Under the pieces are notes generated by a model. The model was given only the letters and a program-made list of their open reading frames with translations, was not told the origin of the DNA and searched no databases. Made by a program: the position numbers and the translations under genes. A stretch of DNA of 64,000 bases from Cepaea nemoralis (taxonomy: Eukaryota > Mollusca > Gastropoda > Stylommatophora > Helicidae). The DNA lies in the NCBI GenBank assembly GCA_014155875.1, contig JACEFZ010017439.1, positions 1 through 64,000 on the forward strand, in the 5' to 3' direction. Positions 32,229-43,960 of the stretch are shown here, in pieces; the stretch's first letter is position 1; each line of letters opens with the position of its first letter.

Positions 32229-34245
32229 CTATCAACACGATACCCGTGCTACAAACACAACAAGCCGTGGAAACAGGAGTACAGGCTTGCATCTGGGCGA
32301 GACATGAGATCTTATAGTTAACACAACAAGCCGTGGAAACAGGAGTACAGGCTTGCATCTGGGCGAGACATGAGATCTTATAGTTAACACAACAAGCCGT
32401 GGAAACAGGAGTACAGGCTTGCATCTGGGCGAGACATGAGATCTTATAGTTAACACAACAAGCCGTGGAAACAGGAGTACAGGCTTGCATCTGGGCGAGA
32501 CATGAGATCTTATAGTTAACACAACAAGCCGTGGAAACAGGAGTACAGGCTTGCATCTGGGCGAGACATGAGATCTTATAGTTTACACAACAAGCCGTGG
32601 AAACAGGAGTACAGGCTTGCATCTGGGCGAGACATGAGGTCTTATAGTTAACACAACAAGCCGTGGAAACAGGAGTACAGGCTTGCATCTGGGCGAGACA
32701 TGAGATCTTATAGTTAACACAACAAGCCGTGGAAACAGGAGTACAGGCTTGCATCTGGGCGAGACATGAGATCTTATAGTTAACACAACAAGCCGTGGAA
32801 ACAGGAGTACAGGCTTGCATCTGGGCGAGACATGAGATCTTATAGTTAACACAACAAGCCGTGGAAACAGGAGTACAGGCTTGCATCTGGGCGAGACATG
32901 AGATCTTATAGTTAACACAACAAGCCGTGGAAACAGGAGTACAGGCTTGCATCTGGGCGAGACATGAGATCTTATAGTTAACACAACAAGCCGTGGAAAC
33001 AGGAGTACAGGCTTGCATCTGGGCGAGACATGAGATCTTATAGTTAACACAACAAGCCGTGGAAACAGGAGTACAGGCTTGCATCTGGGCGAGACATGAG
33101 ATCTTATAGTTTACACAACAAGCCGTGGAAACAGGAGTACAGGCTTGCATCTGGGCGAGACATGAGATCTTATAGTTAACACAACAAGCCGTGGAAACAG
33201 GAGTACAGGCTTGCATCTGGGCGAGACATGAGGTCTTATAGTTAACACAACAAGCCGTGGAAACAGGAGTACAGGCTTGCATCTGGGCGAGACATGAGGT
33301 CTTATAGTTAACACAACAAGCCGTGGAAACAGGAGTACAGGCTTGCATCTGGGCGAGACATGAGATCTTATAGTTAACACAACAAGCCGTGGAAACAGGA
33401 GTACAGGCTTGCATCTGGGCGAGACATGAGATCTTATAGTTAACACAACAAGCCGTGGAAACAGGAGTACAGGCTTGCATCTGGGCGAGACATGAGGTCT
33501 TATAGTTAACACAACAAGCCGTGGAAACAGGAGTACAGGCTTGCATCTGGGCGAGACATGAGGTCTTATAGTTAACACAACAAGCCGTGGAAACAGGAGT
33601 ACAGGCTTGCATCTGGGCGAGACATGAGGTCTTATAGTTAACACAACAAGCCGTGGAAACAGGAGTACAGGCTTGCATCTGGGCGAGACATGAGATCTTA
33701 TAGTTAACACAACAAGCCGTGGAAACAGGAGTACAGGCTTGCATCTGGGCGAGACATGAGATCTTATAGTTAACACAACAAGCCGTGGAAACAGGAGTAC
33801 AGGCTTGCATCTGGGCGAGACATGAGATCTTATAGTTAACACAACAAGCCGTGGAAACAGGAGTACAGGCTTGCATCTGGGCGAGACATGAGATCTTATA
33901 GTTAACACAACAAGCCGTGGAAACAGGAGTACAGGCTTGCATCTGGGCGAGACATGAGATCTTATAGTTAACACAACAAGCCGTGGAAACAGGAGTACAG
34001 GCTTGCATCTGGGCGAGACATGAGATCTTATAGTTAACACAACAAGCCGTGGAAACAGGAGTACAGGCTTGCATCTGGGCGAGACATGAGATCTTATAGT
34101 TAACACAACAAGCCGTGGAAACAGGAGTACAGGCTTGCATCTGGGCGAGACATGAGATCTTATAGTTAACACAACAAGCCGTGGAAACAGGAGTACAGGC
34201 TTGCATCTGGGCGAGACATGAGATCTTATAGTTAACACAAGCCTT
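32229..34245. repeat. 66-bp minisatellite, very homogeneous
   Basis: About 30 copies of a 66-bp unit around 'acaacaagccgtggaaacag' and 'gcttgcatctgggcgagaca'. Copies differ almost only at one base (gagatc or gaggtc) and ttaac/ttaca. Since 66 is 22 codons, a long minus-strand frame stays open (repeating QACTPVSTACCVNYK…); it runs into (CA)n and has no gene features. High identity implies recent expansion or homogenisation. Confidence 0.95.
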
Positions 34246-34254
34246 GGAGGACGT

Positions 34255-34391
34255 GGAGACAGGAGTGCAGGCTCTGTGTGTTTGTGTGACTCTGTGTGTG
34301 TTTGTATGATTGTGTGTGTTTGTGTGAGTCTGTGTGTGTTTGTATGATTGTGTGTGTTTGTGTGACTCTGTGTGTGTATTTGTGACTCTCT

Positions 34392-34425
<34 letters not shown>

Positions 34426-34811
34426 CCCTGTGTGTGTAACTCTCTGTGTGTATGTGTGACTGTGTGTGTATGTGTGACTCTGTGTGCGTGTGACTGTGTG
34501 TGTGTATGTGTGACTCTGTGTGTGTGTGTGTGACTCTGTGTGTTTGTGTGACTCTGTGGGTGTATTTGTGACTGTGTGTGTGTGTGTGTGTGACCCTGTG
34601 TGTGTGACTCTCTGTGTGTATGTGTGACTCTCTGTGTGTATGTGTGACTCTGTGTGCGTGTGACTGTGTGTGTATGTGTGGGTCTGTGTGTATGTGTGGG
34701 TTTGTGTATCAATATATAAGCGTGTCGGTAAGTGTATGTATATGTGTGTTGTGTGTATGTGTGTATAAGCATGCCATACGCGTGGTTTTGCTTGTATGGC
34801 TCTCTGTGTGG

Positions 34812-34866
<55 letters not shown>
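34255..34866. repeat. TG-rich compound microsatellite
   Basis: Interrupted gtgtgtgactctgtgtgt units, then a pure (GT)n run at 34815-34864. Confidence 0.93.
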
Positions 34867-34868
<2 letters not shown>

Positions 34869-35608
34869 ACAATAGTCCTATGTCCCATCATCCCGTGAGT
34901 GCGGTTAAGGAAAGATATAAAGAGAAAAAAAGGATGATGTGCTCAGAGTGCGGTAGTTCAGGTCATCCAATGACTGCTGTCGCTGCATCTACCTGAGGCT
35001 GACTGTGTCTGCCATCTCTGCAGCCACCGGACGCCCGCTAACTCTTGACGGATATGACAGACCTGTTAGAGTGCCCAATTATTGACGTAATTTCTAGCCT
35101 GTGTATCCCTGGGCACAAACTGGGAAAAGTAATCAACGTCACATGAACCGGCCTGACAGAACTCTGTCACGGAATGTGTGTCCAGACAAATTCTAGCAGA
35201 TAAGCCCCGCGTAGTTGGGTAGTCACAGCCTTCAGCCTGGAATGTTCGTGTATTAAAGTTCTTATGTTCATTGATTGGTTGATTGCGGCACGTTCTCGGG
35301 TACACGTGCATGAATGTGACACAAGCGCGCCATTCTAGCCCAGTCACGACTCCAGACGTCTATACCTGAAGCCAGGGCTATCATGCGAAATGCTACAACT
35401 AAGTAGGCACGACAAGAGCCTTGTGCTCACGTACAGCATGCACACCCCTGTGGGCAGTACATTTCTGTGACCTTGGCGCGTCTGACAGGCCAGGACCGCC
35501 TCCCCCAACCACCCCACAGACCGTACAACGACCATTCTATGGCTTTGGGGCGTCTGACAGGCCAGGACCCACCACAGACAGTTCAACGACCATTTTGTGA
35601 CCTTGACG
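34867..35608. other. unique intronic stretch with a short duplication
   Basis: Mostly unique. Near 35475-35600 the block 'gcgtctgacaggccaggacc' occurs twice, and a third copy follows the LINE fragment at about 36222. A good pyrimidine tract and AG occur at about 35008-35021, but all following frames stop early. Confidence 0.55.
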
Positions 35609-36215
35609 TGTCTTCTTCTTCTGCTGCGTTCACCCGGAGACTTTTTCGGACGTGATTGCGTTGTACCTGTTTACAGCAGAGATGCGTTCTTGCGCCGTTA
35701 GGCCGACACATCCGACTTCTGCGGGCATTTGTTGACCAGGTTAACCTCCCCGGGGGTTTCTTAGGACGTTTGACTCTCATTGTTGTGTTATCCCCCATCC
35801 TAGCTGGCCCATTTAGAACAGTTAAAGACATCCTGGTCAGCCCTCAAGGGAAGGCAGGGGCAAACCATGGGCATTCTCCGCCACCCAAGGAGGCTTCCAT
35901 AATTGCAGAGCCGACACACAGCGCTCTGGTACTGAGCTCACCCAAGGAATCGTCACGTCCTGCACATGGCTGCTTAGCCTCACTTCGGTATATTGGGCCT
36001 TCCAGTCACCACAAGCTCTTCCTCCGGAAAACAGAAGAATGCAGTCTGCAGATGACATCCACACAGTGAGCTTTCGATTCGGACTTTCCGTGTAATGAAT
36101 GTGCTATCCTAGCAATATTCCAGTGTGTGCCACTAGGACACTTTTTCCACCTTTGATGACGCTCACACAGTGAGTTTTCGATTCGGATTTTCCACTTAAT
36201 GGATATCCTAGCAAT
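35609..36215 (-). mobile_element. 5'-truncated 3' UTR of the I-like LINE family
   Basis: This has the same order as the 3' end of T: (TTC)n tail, the ~140-bp module (gcgttcttgcgccgttaggc), the 'cagccctcaagggaaggcag' region, then about 1.5 units of the 103-bp repeat. No ORF is present. Identity is visibly lower than between A and T. The TSD is unclear because it inserted into a local duplication. Confidence 0.88.
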
Positions 36216-36451
36216 ATTTGGCGTATGTCTGACAGGCCAAGACCCACCACAGGCCGCGCAGCGACCATTCTAAAATTTAGTCTCCTCAGAGAGCCACCCT
36301 GTGTGAGTGGTGTCACATGAGTGTCTAGATCAGAAGTGGGGAACCCAATGCCGTTAGGATAGTTATATCATCATTACTGGTTCATAGAAATGATCAACTT
36401 CACAAAGAGCCTGCTATATTTGGTCAAAATTTAGTGACCCCTTCCCCGACC

Positions 36452-36560
36452 GAGAGAGAGACAGGGAGACAGAGACAGAGACAGATTGAAATTGAAAGAC
36501 ACAGACAGAGAGACAAAGACAGATAGACAGACAAACATAGACAGAGAGAAACAGAGAGAT
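36452..36560. repeat. (GACA)-type purine-rich repeat
   Basis: Imperfect gagacagagaca and gacagatagaca units. Confidence 0.85.
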
Positions 36561-36639
36561 GCAAGCATTACAATCGGTAATTAAGTGACACACGTACAAG
36601 AGGATGCAGCGGTAACATGTCAACCAGATCCTCCTATCA

Positions 36640-37070
36640 CAGGGGTGGGCAAACTGTTTGTCGTAGGGCCACATTGACACATGTAAAGCTATTGGGGGGC
36701 TGCATGTATATTATGTCCACTTTCTTTACAGCAACCTATCACAATAAGTAATTATGAATTATTTATAGGTTATTAAACAGTATTAAAAAAACTAATTATT
36801 GCAATTTTATTTTACTTATACACTTATACATTATATTTTAAAATATGGACAAAAACTCTTACTAATTTGTTAACAAGATTTTACAATTTTTTATTATAAT
36901 GAATTTTTTTTTTTTATTTATCAAAAATGTTAAACATGGAAATTCTGTAAAATTCAACAAAATAACTTAAAAACGAAGTAACAATTTTTATGTCTAAATG
37001 CCCTCGAGGGCCTCATAATATCAGTTGCCGGGCCGCATGCGGCCCGCGGGCCGTAGTTTGCCCACCCCTA
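36640..37070. mobile_element. hAT-type MITE
   Basis: A 431-bp element with terminal inverted repeats caggggtgggcaaact and agtttgcccacccct (outermost right base changed). They are flanked by an 8-bp duplication, tcctatca and ctctatca (6 of 8 matching). TIR sequence and 8-bp TSD are typical of hAT transposons. The AT-rich interior has no transposase, and GC-rich ggcccgcgggcc lies inside the right end. Confidence 0.9.
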
Positions 37071-37560
37071 CTCTATCAGATAGGACATGACATGACAACT
37101 GTTCCATCCACAACCTGCCTGGCTGGCAGCTTGAGCCGTTGTCACGCTGTCATTGACTCCAGGTATGACAGGCCGTGCCAGCAAGTCGATCTGCGTGTGT
37201 GCGTGTGTGTGTGTGCCTGCGTGCGCTCACATCTGTCACTAGAAATATCCTATAATTATGACAACTTAATCGCCGGAAGTGGTCGGTTTGACTTTCTCAA
37301 CGATACTCTCTAGCTGGCCTCAGCGCTCAGAATCCTGTTGACAAAGTAGGTCATCGACTTAAGGACATGTATATCTAATACCCGGATTACAGATCGTTGC
37401 CTGGTTCTGGTGGTTACAGGCCTCGTTCTAGAATTGACTTGAAACTAAGCACGCAAAAATATGCATTCATGCTCAGTGGGTATCAGGACGGGGTGGGTAC
37501 AACTGTTTCATCAGGTGAAAACATGACGTAGGTGACAGCAATAATACATAGAACAGCAAG
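37071..37560. other. unique intronic sequence
   Basis: A short (GT)n and unique sequence. A possible 31-base exon (ctggctggcag to ctccag|gtatga, about 37130-37162) cannot be supported. Confidence 0.5.
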
Positions 37561-37567
37561 GAAACTC

Positions 37568-39042
37568 ACAGATGTAGGCAGTGAAGATAGTAAGAGTTTG
37601 TGGAGGAGAGTGAAGTCAGGCCACCTGGCACAGTGTTCGGTCTCTGAGAGTAGAGGCAAACCATATAGTTCAGTGTTCCAGCAGATGTAGGCAGTGAAGA
37701 TAGTAAGAGTTTGTGGAGGGGAGTGAAGTCAGGCCACCTGGCACAGTGTTCGGTCTCTGAGAGTAGAGGCAAACCATATAGTTCAGTGTTCCAGCAGATG
37801 TAGGCAGTGAAGATAGTAAGAGTTTGTGGAGGGGAGTGAAACCAGGCCACCTGGCACAGTGTTCGGTCTCTGAGAGTAGAGGCAAACCATATAGTTCAGT
37901 GTTCCAGCAGATGTAGGCAGTGAAGATAGTAAGAGTTTGTGGAGGAGAGTGAAGTCAGGCCACCTGGCACAGTGTTCGGTCTCTGAGAGTAGAGGCAAAC
38001 CATATAGTTCAGTGTTCCAGCAGATGTAGGCAGTGAAGATAGTAAGAGTTTGTGGAGGGGAGTGAAGTCAGGCCACCTGGCACAGTGTTCGGTCTCTGAG
38101 AGTAGAGGCAAACCATATAGTTCAGTGTTCCAGCAGATGTAGGCAGTGAAGATAGTAAGAGTTTGTGGAGGGGAGTGAAACCAGGCCACCTGGCACAGTG
38201 TTCGGTCTCTGAGAGTAGAGGCAAACCATATAGTTCAGTGTTCCAGCAGATGTAGGCAGTGAAGATAGTAAGAGTTTGTGGAGGGGAGTGAAGTCAGGCC
38301 ACCTGGCACAGTGTTCGGTCTCTGAGAGTAGAGGCAAACCATATAGTTCAGTGTTCCAGCAGATGTAGGCAGTGAAGATAGTAAGAGTTTGTGGAGGGGA
38401 GTGAAACCAGGCCACCTGGCACAGTGTTCGGTCTCTGAGAGTAGAGGCAAACCATATAGTTCAGTGTTCCAGCAGATGTAGGCAGTGAAGATAGTAAGAG
38501 TTTGTGGAGGGGAGTGAAACCAGGCCACCTGGCACAGTGTTCGGTCTCTGAGAGTAGAGGCAAACCATATAGTTCAGTGTTCCAGCAGATGTAGGCAGTG
38601 AAGATAGTAAGAGTTTGTGGAGGGGAGTGAAACCAGGCCACCTGGCACAGTGTTCGGTCTCTGAGAGTAGAGGCAAACCATATAGTTCAGTGTTCCAGCA
38701 GATGTAGGCAGTGAAGATAGTAAGAGTTTGTGGAGGGGAGTGAAACCAGGCCACCTGGCACAGTGTTCGGTCTCTGAGAGTAGAGGCAAACCATATAGTT
38801 CAGTGTTCCAGCAGATGTAGGCAGTGAAGATAGTAAGAGTTTGTGGAGGAGAGTGAAGTCAGGCCACCTGGCACAGTGTTCGGTCTCTGAGAGTAGAGGC
38901 AAACCATATAGTTCAGTGTTCCAGCAGATGTAGGCAGTGAAGATAGTAAGAGTTTGTGGAGGAGAGTGAAACCAGGCCACCTGGCACAGTGTTCGGTCTC
39001 TGAGAGTAGAGGCAAACCATATAGTTCAGTGTTCGAGCAGAT
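37568..39042. repeat. 113-bp minisatellite
   Basis: Thirteen copies of exactly 113 bp around 'cagatgtaggcagtgaagat' and 'ggccacctggcacagtgttc'. Two linked variant sites (gaggagagtg/gaggggagtg and gaagtcagg/gaaaccagg) give recognisable unit types that recur in blocks. Open frames of about 97 codons on the minus strand are repeat-made. Confidence 0.95.
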
Positions 39043-39044
39043 AG

Positions 39045-39530
39045 GATAACATAATGTTCAGTCTGGGAAAATAGAAACACTCCATAATGTTCATGTTGTG
39101 AAAATAGAAACACTCCATAATGTTTATGTTGTGAAAATAGAAACACACCATAATGTTCATGTTATGAGCACCGGGAGAAAAATAGTGATCAGTCAGTGAA
39201 TGTATAGAGAAAGTATGTATTTCAGTCTGTGAACGTACAGAGAAAGTATATAATTCAGACTGTGAATGTACAGAGAAATATATATTTCAGACTATGAAAG
39301 TAGAGAGAAACTATGCTGTTCAGTCTGTGAACGTAGATAGAAACTATATTGTTCAGTTTGTGAACGTCGATAGAAACTATATTGTTCAGTCTGTGAACGT
39401 CGAAACTATATTGTTCAGTCTGTGAACGTAGAGAGAAAGTTTATTGTTCAGTCTGTGAACGTAGAGAGAAAGTTTATTGTTCAGTCTGTGAACGTAGATA
39501 GAAACTATATTGTCCAGCATGTGGCTAGAC
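39045..39530. repeat. 33/34-bp minisatellites before a candidate exon
   Basis: Three copies of a 34-bp unit (cactccataatgttcatgtt…), then about ten of a 33-bp unit. The 33-bp unit reads tattgttcag|tctgtgaacg, which resembles the acceptor and first bases of the following candidate exon (tttccccag|tcagtggaag). Confidence 0.88.
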
Positions 39531-39548
39531 AATAACTGGTTTCCCCAG

Positions 39549-39743
39549 TCAGTGGAAGACACAACATCAGCAAGCAAACAAACGTCGCTGGTACGCCACT
39601 TGGTGTGGTGTTCAGCTGTGGGGTCTGATGGTTGTGTATTGGGTCATCAGCCACCATTGCCCGCCCCGGCAAGCGTGTCTCCTGGCTGCTGGTCCCGACT
39701 GCTGGCACCACCACGTCCACGCCCACCATTTGTGTTACACCCC
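39549..39743 (+). CDS. candidate exon of the novel membrane-protein gene
   Basis: A 195-base interval after a good acceptor (aataactggtttccccag), open in the frame required by its neighbours (phase 0 in and out). It would encode SVEDTTSASKQTSLVRHLVW, then a Cys- and Pro-rich stretch. The donor CCC|GTGACG is weak. A second frame is also open almost to the end. As a symmetric exon it could be skipped without breaking the gene. Moderate to low confidence. Confidence 0.38.
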
Positions 39744-39759
39744 GTGACGAACAAGTTTT

Positions 39760-40700
39760 GTTTTCAAATCAGTTATGGTTATAAGTTATTGCTTGTAAAC
39801 TTACAAGTGGTCGCAAGTTATTGTTTCTAAAAGTGCATACGGTCGTAAGTTATTGTTTCTAAAAGTACATATGGTCGTTAGTTATTGTTTATAAAAGTAC
39901 ATATGGTGGTAAGTTATTGTTTCTTCTTCTTCTTCTTCTTCTTCTTCTTCTTCTTCTTCTTCTTCTTCTTCTTCTTCTTCTTCTTCTTCTTCTTCTTCTT
40001 CTTCTTCTTCTTCTTCTTCTTCTTCTTCTTCTGCGTTCATCTGGAGAGTTTATTCGGACGTGATTGCCTTGTGCATGTTTACAGTAGGGCTGCGTTCTTG
40101 CGCCGTTAGGCCGACACATCCGACTTCTGCGGGTGTTTGTTGACCGGTTAACCTTCCCGGGGTTGTTTCTAACAGTACATGTGCTTGGAAGTTATTGTTT
40201 GTAACAGTACATGTGCTCGGAAGTTATTGTTTGTAACAGTATGTGAGGTCATAAGTAATTGCCTGTAAAAGTACACCTGGTTTAAGTTATTGCCTGTAAA
40301 AGTATATCTACCGTAATTTATTGTTTGTAAAAGTACATGTGGTCAGAAGTTATTGTTTGTAACAGTACATGTGCTCGGAAGTTATTGTTTGTAAAAGTAT
40401 GTGTGGTCGTAAGTAACTGCCTGTAAAAGTACACCTGGTTTACGTTATTGCCTGTAAAAGTATATTTACCGTAGTTTATTGTTTGTAAAAGTACATGTGT
40501 TCGTAAGCTAGTATTTGTAAAAGTACATGTGTTCGGAAGTTATGGCTTATAACAGTACATCCGTTGTAAGGTATTGCCTGTAAAAGTACACTTGGTTTAA
40601 GTTATTGTCTGTAAAAGTATATCTGCCGTAAATTATTGTTTGTAAAAATACATGTGGTTGTAGGTTAATTTTGTAAAACTATTTGAATGTCTCTGGCAGA
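39760..40700. repeat. degenerate ~32-bp minisatellite hosting a SINE-like insertion
   Basis: Loose units of 'aagttattgtttgtaaaagt' + 'acatgtggtcgt', interrupted at 39924-40162. Confidence 0.85.
39924..40162 (-). mobile_element. solo SINE-like unit with long (TTC)n tail
   Basis: About 37 TTC (GAA on the element strand) form the tail of a ~130-bp unit that begins ccccgggaaggttaaccgg on the minus strand. It lies between copies of ttgtttct (39917-39924 and 40163-40170), an 8-bp TSD in the host array. The unit is the terminal module of the LINE A/T family. Confidence 0.88.
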
Positions 40701-40849
40701 CACAACATGAAGCTAGTGTTGTAAACGTGAATGATGTACACGCTAATGTAGGAGACACGCGTAGTATATGTGCTTTGTTAAGTTAATGTTGTACATACTA
40801 ATTTTTATTCTATAGAAACATATATATATATAACCAAAAGACCTCTATG

Positions 40850-40950
40850 GTAATACATTCTATTGTTGCACGCGCTAATGTTGTACATTCTATTGTTATA
40901 CATGCTGATGTTGTACATTTCATTGTTGTACACACTAATGTTGGACATGA
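40850..40950. repeat. short ~28-bp tandem repeat
   Basis: Four diverged copies of 'gttgtacattctattgttgt'. Confidence 0.75.
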
Positions 40951-40972
40951 GGTGGAAAAATTGTTCACATGA

Positions 40973-41113
40973 AACGGGGTAGTTAATCCGGCCAACAAAT
41001 GCCTGAAGAAGTCGGAGGTGTCAGCCTAGAGGTGCAAATATCGCAGCTCTGCTGTAAACAGGTACAACTTCATACATCAAAAGCAACATTCCGGACGAAC
41101 GGAAAAGAAGAGG
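40973..41113 (+). mobile_element. solo SINE-like unit, diverged copy
   Basis: A decayed plus-strand copy of the same ~140-bp unit. It starts at the equivalent of cccgggaagg (here acggggtagttaatccgg) and ends in ggaaaagaagagg. The core cgcagctctgctgtaaacag is preserved. Confidence 0.8.
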
Positions 41114-41532
41114 GTCGGGAAAATCTTGAACATAGAACGGGAAATCTTCGACATGGAACAGGAAATCTTTGACATGGAACGGGAAATCTTCGACATGGAA
41201 CGGGAAATCTTTGACATGGAACGGGAAATCTTCGACATGGAACGGGAAATCTTTGACATGGGACGGGACATCTTTGACATGGGACGGGACATCTCGGACA
41301 TGGGACAGGAAATCTTTGACATGGAACGGGAAATCTTAGACATGGAACGAGGAATCTTTGACATGGGACGGGAAATCTGTGATATGGAACGGGAAATCTT
41401 TGACATGGGACGGGAAATCTTTGACATGGAACGGGAAATCTTTGACATGGAACGGGACATCTCGGACATGGGACGGGAAATCTTAGACGTGGAACGGGAA
41501 ATCTTCGACATGGGACGGAAATTGTGGACATA
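41114..41532. repeat. 21-bp minisatellite
   Basis: About 20 copies of 'gaaatctttgacatggaacg' + 'g'. The unit is seven codons, so frames are open on both strands (for example DMEREIF); not a gene. Confidence 0.93.
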
Positions 41533-41637
41533 GGACAGGTGAACTTGACTCACCTGTTGGGTGTAAGTTACATCGGATGTGATCTCTTGACTACTTAAGA
41601 TACAGACACTGGTGTCCGTTGTTGTCGCTTCCGCCAG

Positions 41638-41784
41638 GTCAATGCACGAGACTTATATCCAGTGTTCCGGTGGTCCGTTTGGTCTACCAAAGAAACTTCA
41701 GTCCAGACTTCCGGTAGTCGGTTAAGATCCATGTATGAAACTACACAGGGGGTAGGGTCGTGGGTGTCTGTGGGACAGTGTTGG
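41638..41784 (+). CDS. novel membrane-protein gene, extracellular exon
   Basis: A 147-base exon (49 codons, phase 0 to 0) between acceptor gttgtcgcttccgccag and donor TGG|GTGAGT. The product starts VNARDLYPVFRWSVWSTKE and ends VGSWVSVGQCW. Trp, Ser and Thr content and one Cys fit a secreted domain. It joins in phase to the exon at 44145 and, upstream, to either 28552 or 39743. No family is recognised. Confidence 0.68.
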
Positions 41785-41790
41785 GTGAGT

Positions 41791-42344
41791 CGGCCTCTCG
41801 GCCTGTACTGCCGGCCTGTCCCCGGTCCTGCCGGCTTCCCAGACACAAGGGTGCAGTAGAAGCCGGCTACTCTCTATGCTCCAACTGGCTTGCTGTTGTT
41901 TACTGTAACCTGTCCGTTGTGAGATGCCCACAGTGAACTTCCGTGGAGTGTTCCTGAAAGGGGACAGCAAATGGAATCCCAAGATCCCACAGAGATCCAA
42001 GCGGCACTTGGGATCATCTTGGGCACTGACAAATGGCATCATATTTAGCACTGACAGATGGGATCATCTTGGAAACTGACGAGGTGGCAGCCACAACTCC
42101 CCAAGACTGCTGTCCCATCTATGCTATGAGGCTAGACCTAACCAAGTCACGTGGTCACGAAAAGTTCCACGTCACGTGGTCACGAAATATGCCACTTTGT
42201 TTGGCCACGAAAAGTGCCACTTTAAGCGTGGTTTGAACATCGGAGTATTGGGCCCATGCTGTGTCGACTGGTGAAGACAACCTTCGACCTAATGCCACGT
42301 CCACAAAAGGCCACACTGGCGAGCAGCTGAGTCCAAGAGCTTCT
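41791..42344. other. intronic sequence without clear features
   Basis: Unique, with a few short direct repeats (gggatcatcttgg twice, 'ccacgaaaagt' twice). Confidence 0.5.
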
Positions 42345-42565
42345 ATAGTGTACTTCTATATTGTAGTTCTTCTTGCACTTCTACGTTGTACTTCTGTGGT
42401 GCACTTCTATATTGCAGTTCTATCTTGTACTTGTATGTTGTACTTCTGTGGTGCACGACTATGTTGTACTTCTATGTTTACTTCTGTGGTGCACGACTAT
42501 GTTGTACTTCTATGTTGTACTTCTATGTTGTACTTCTATGTTGTATTTCTATGTTACACTTGTAT
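42345..42565. repeat. ~15-bp repeat 'gttgtacttctat'
   Basis: About 14 irregular copies of tgttgtacttctatg, some with gtggtgcac. Confidence 0.85.
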
Positions 42566-42677
42566 TTTGTATCTTTTGACCTAGCTGTAATGAAATATGC
42601 TGAAATGGTGGTTGGCTGTAAATACAGATGACCCGGGAATCACCACAAGGTCAAATACCGACTTGTGCCTCTTGTAT

Positions 42678-42757
<80 letters not shown>
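42678..42757. repeat. (GT)n microsatellite
   Basis: About 39 GT dinucleotides directly before the foldback element. Confidence 0.96.
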
Positions 42758-42758
<1 letters not shown>

Positions 42759-42781
42759 ATTGTTTATATTTGTATTTGTGT

Positions 42782-43375
42782 TTGTCGGCACTCTTCCGAA
42801 TAACGGTCCTAAATGGGGACATAACTCTGTAGTGTAAACAGTATCCCTTACAGGACCTCATTACTTGATGTTGTCGATCACTTCCGGTTCAGTGTGTCGT
42901 GGACTGCTAGACCGATAAATGGATGCAATAAATGTTTCATGGGCCCGGAGGGCCCTGACTGTCGTCGGAGTGTATATCTATTTCCACATAGTAACTGATA
43001 GGTATACACTCCGACGACTGTGAGGGCCCTCCGGGCCCAAAAACATTTTTGCATCCATTCATCGGTCTAGCCGTCCACGTCACACTGAACCGGAAGTGAT
43101 TGACAACACATTCAATGCTCGTTCCGATATGTACAATTATTTTTCTCACAGAGAACATGCTTTCGGACAGTATTGACAACTTTTGTGCCACAATTTCCTC
43201 ATATGACTGTGAAATATTATTGATACCTAATTCCATTTTCTCAGTTCTATATTTTAGTTCGTAGTGTTTAATAATTTTTTTTATTATATTACCTAATGGG
43301 ACCCTGTAAGGGAAGCTATTTACACTACAGAGTTATATCCCCATTTAGGACCGTTATTTGGAAGACTGCCGTGTT
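42782..43375. mobile_element. foldback / long inverted-repeat element
   Basis: Inner arms 42884-42976 and 43002-43093 are reverse complements over about 92 bp with few mismatches, around a ~25-base loop. Both contain gggcccggagggccct and cgtcggagtgtat. Outer arms (about 42783-42866 and 43293-43375) are also inverted copies (ataacggtcctaaatgggga). About 190 bp on the right side between inner and outer arms has no partner. No transposase is present. A minus-strand 99-codon frame through one arm is not recognised. Confidence 0.85.
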
Positions 43376-43391
43376 TGTCTGTGCATGTATA

Positions 43392-43395
<4 letters not shown>

Positions 43396-43481
<86 letters not shown>
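43396..43481. repeat. (GT)n microsatellite
   Basis: GT run with a tttgttt interruption, just right of the foldback element. Confidence 0.95.
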
Positions 43482-43769
43482 CGCATCTTAAAATATCACG
43501 TCTCTGACACTCACCCCACATGGCAACCAGTCCTCAGTGTCATCCAATGAGCATCTGATGTAATTGGATCAGTTCCTACATCATTGAAGTAACCCAACCT
43601 ATAGTATCATCAACAGACCGGAGACCACCACACACAATTGCTCGATGATCAGCGAACTGCATCAAAGCGCCGATAACATCAAATGTCGGCTCGGATATCT
43701 TCGCAATATTTACAGACTGTCTATCTTCTTATAATCCTCTTCTGTCCCTCCTCCTTGTCCTCCTCGTTC

Positions 43770-43789
43770 ATATTCTTCTTCCTAGTCTT

Positions 43790-43874
<85 letters not shown>

Positions 43875-43960
43875 TCTCCTTCTTTTTCTTCTTCGTCTCG
43901 TTTCTGATTCTTCTTCTTTTCTGCTTCTTCTTCTTCTTCGCGCTTGTCTCTTCTTCTATT
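43770..43960. repeat. (TTC)n-(TTA)n compound microsatellite
   Basis: About 12 TTC, then 17 TTA, then irregular TTC-rich sequence. No SINE-like unit is attached. Confidence 0.93.

Noticed and set aside
32185..34872. 895-codon minus-strand frame
   Set aside because: 66-bp repeat followed by (CA)n; pure repeat translation.
35022..35145. Candidate exon after tgtctgccatctctgcag
   Set aside because: All three frames stop before the first plausible donor.
37130..37162. 31-base micro-exon of the plus-strand gene
   Set aside because: The reading frame required by the flanking exons hits a stop; too short to support.
37568..39042. tRNA or other structural RNA genes in repeated blocks
   Set aside because: No cloverleaf or pol III boxes found; simple tandem duplication explains the pattern.
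41126..41533. Open frames in the 21-bp array
   Set aside because: Seven-codon repeat; open on both strands.
42937..43236. 99-codon minus-strand frame
   Set aside because: Lies across one arm and insert of the foldback element; no recognisable domain.
43786..43871. SINE insertion at the (TTC)n-(TTA)n tract
   Set aside because: None of the ~140-bp unit is attached; plain microsatellite.
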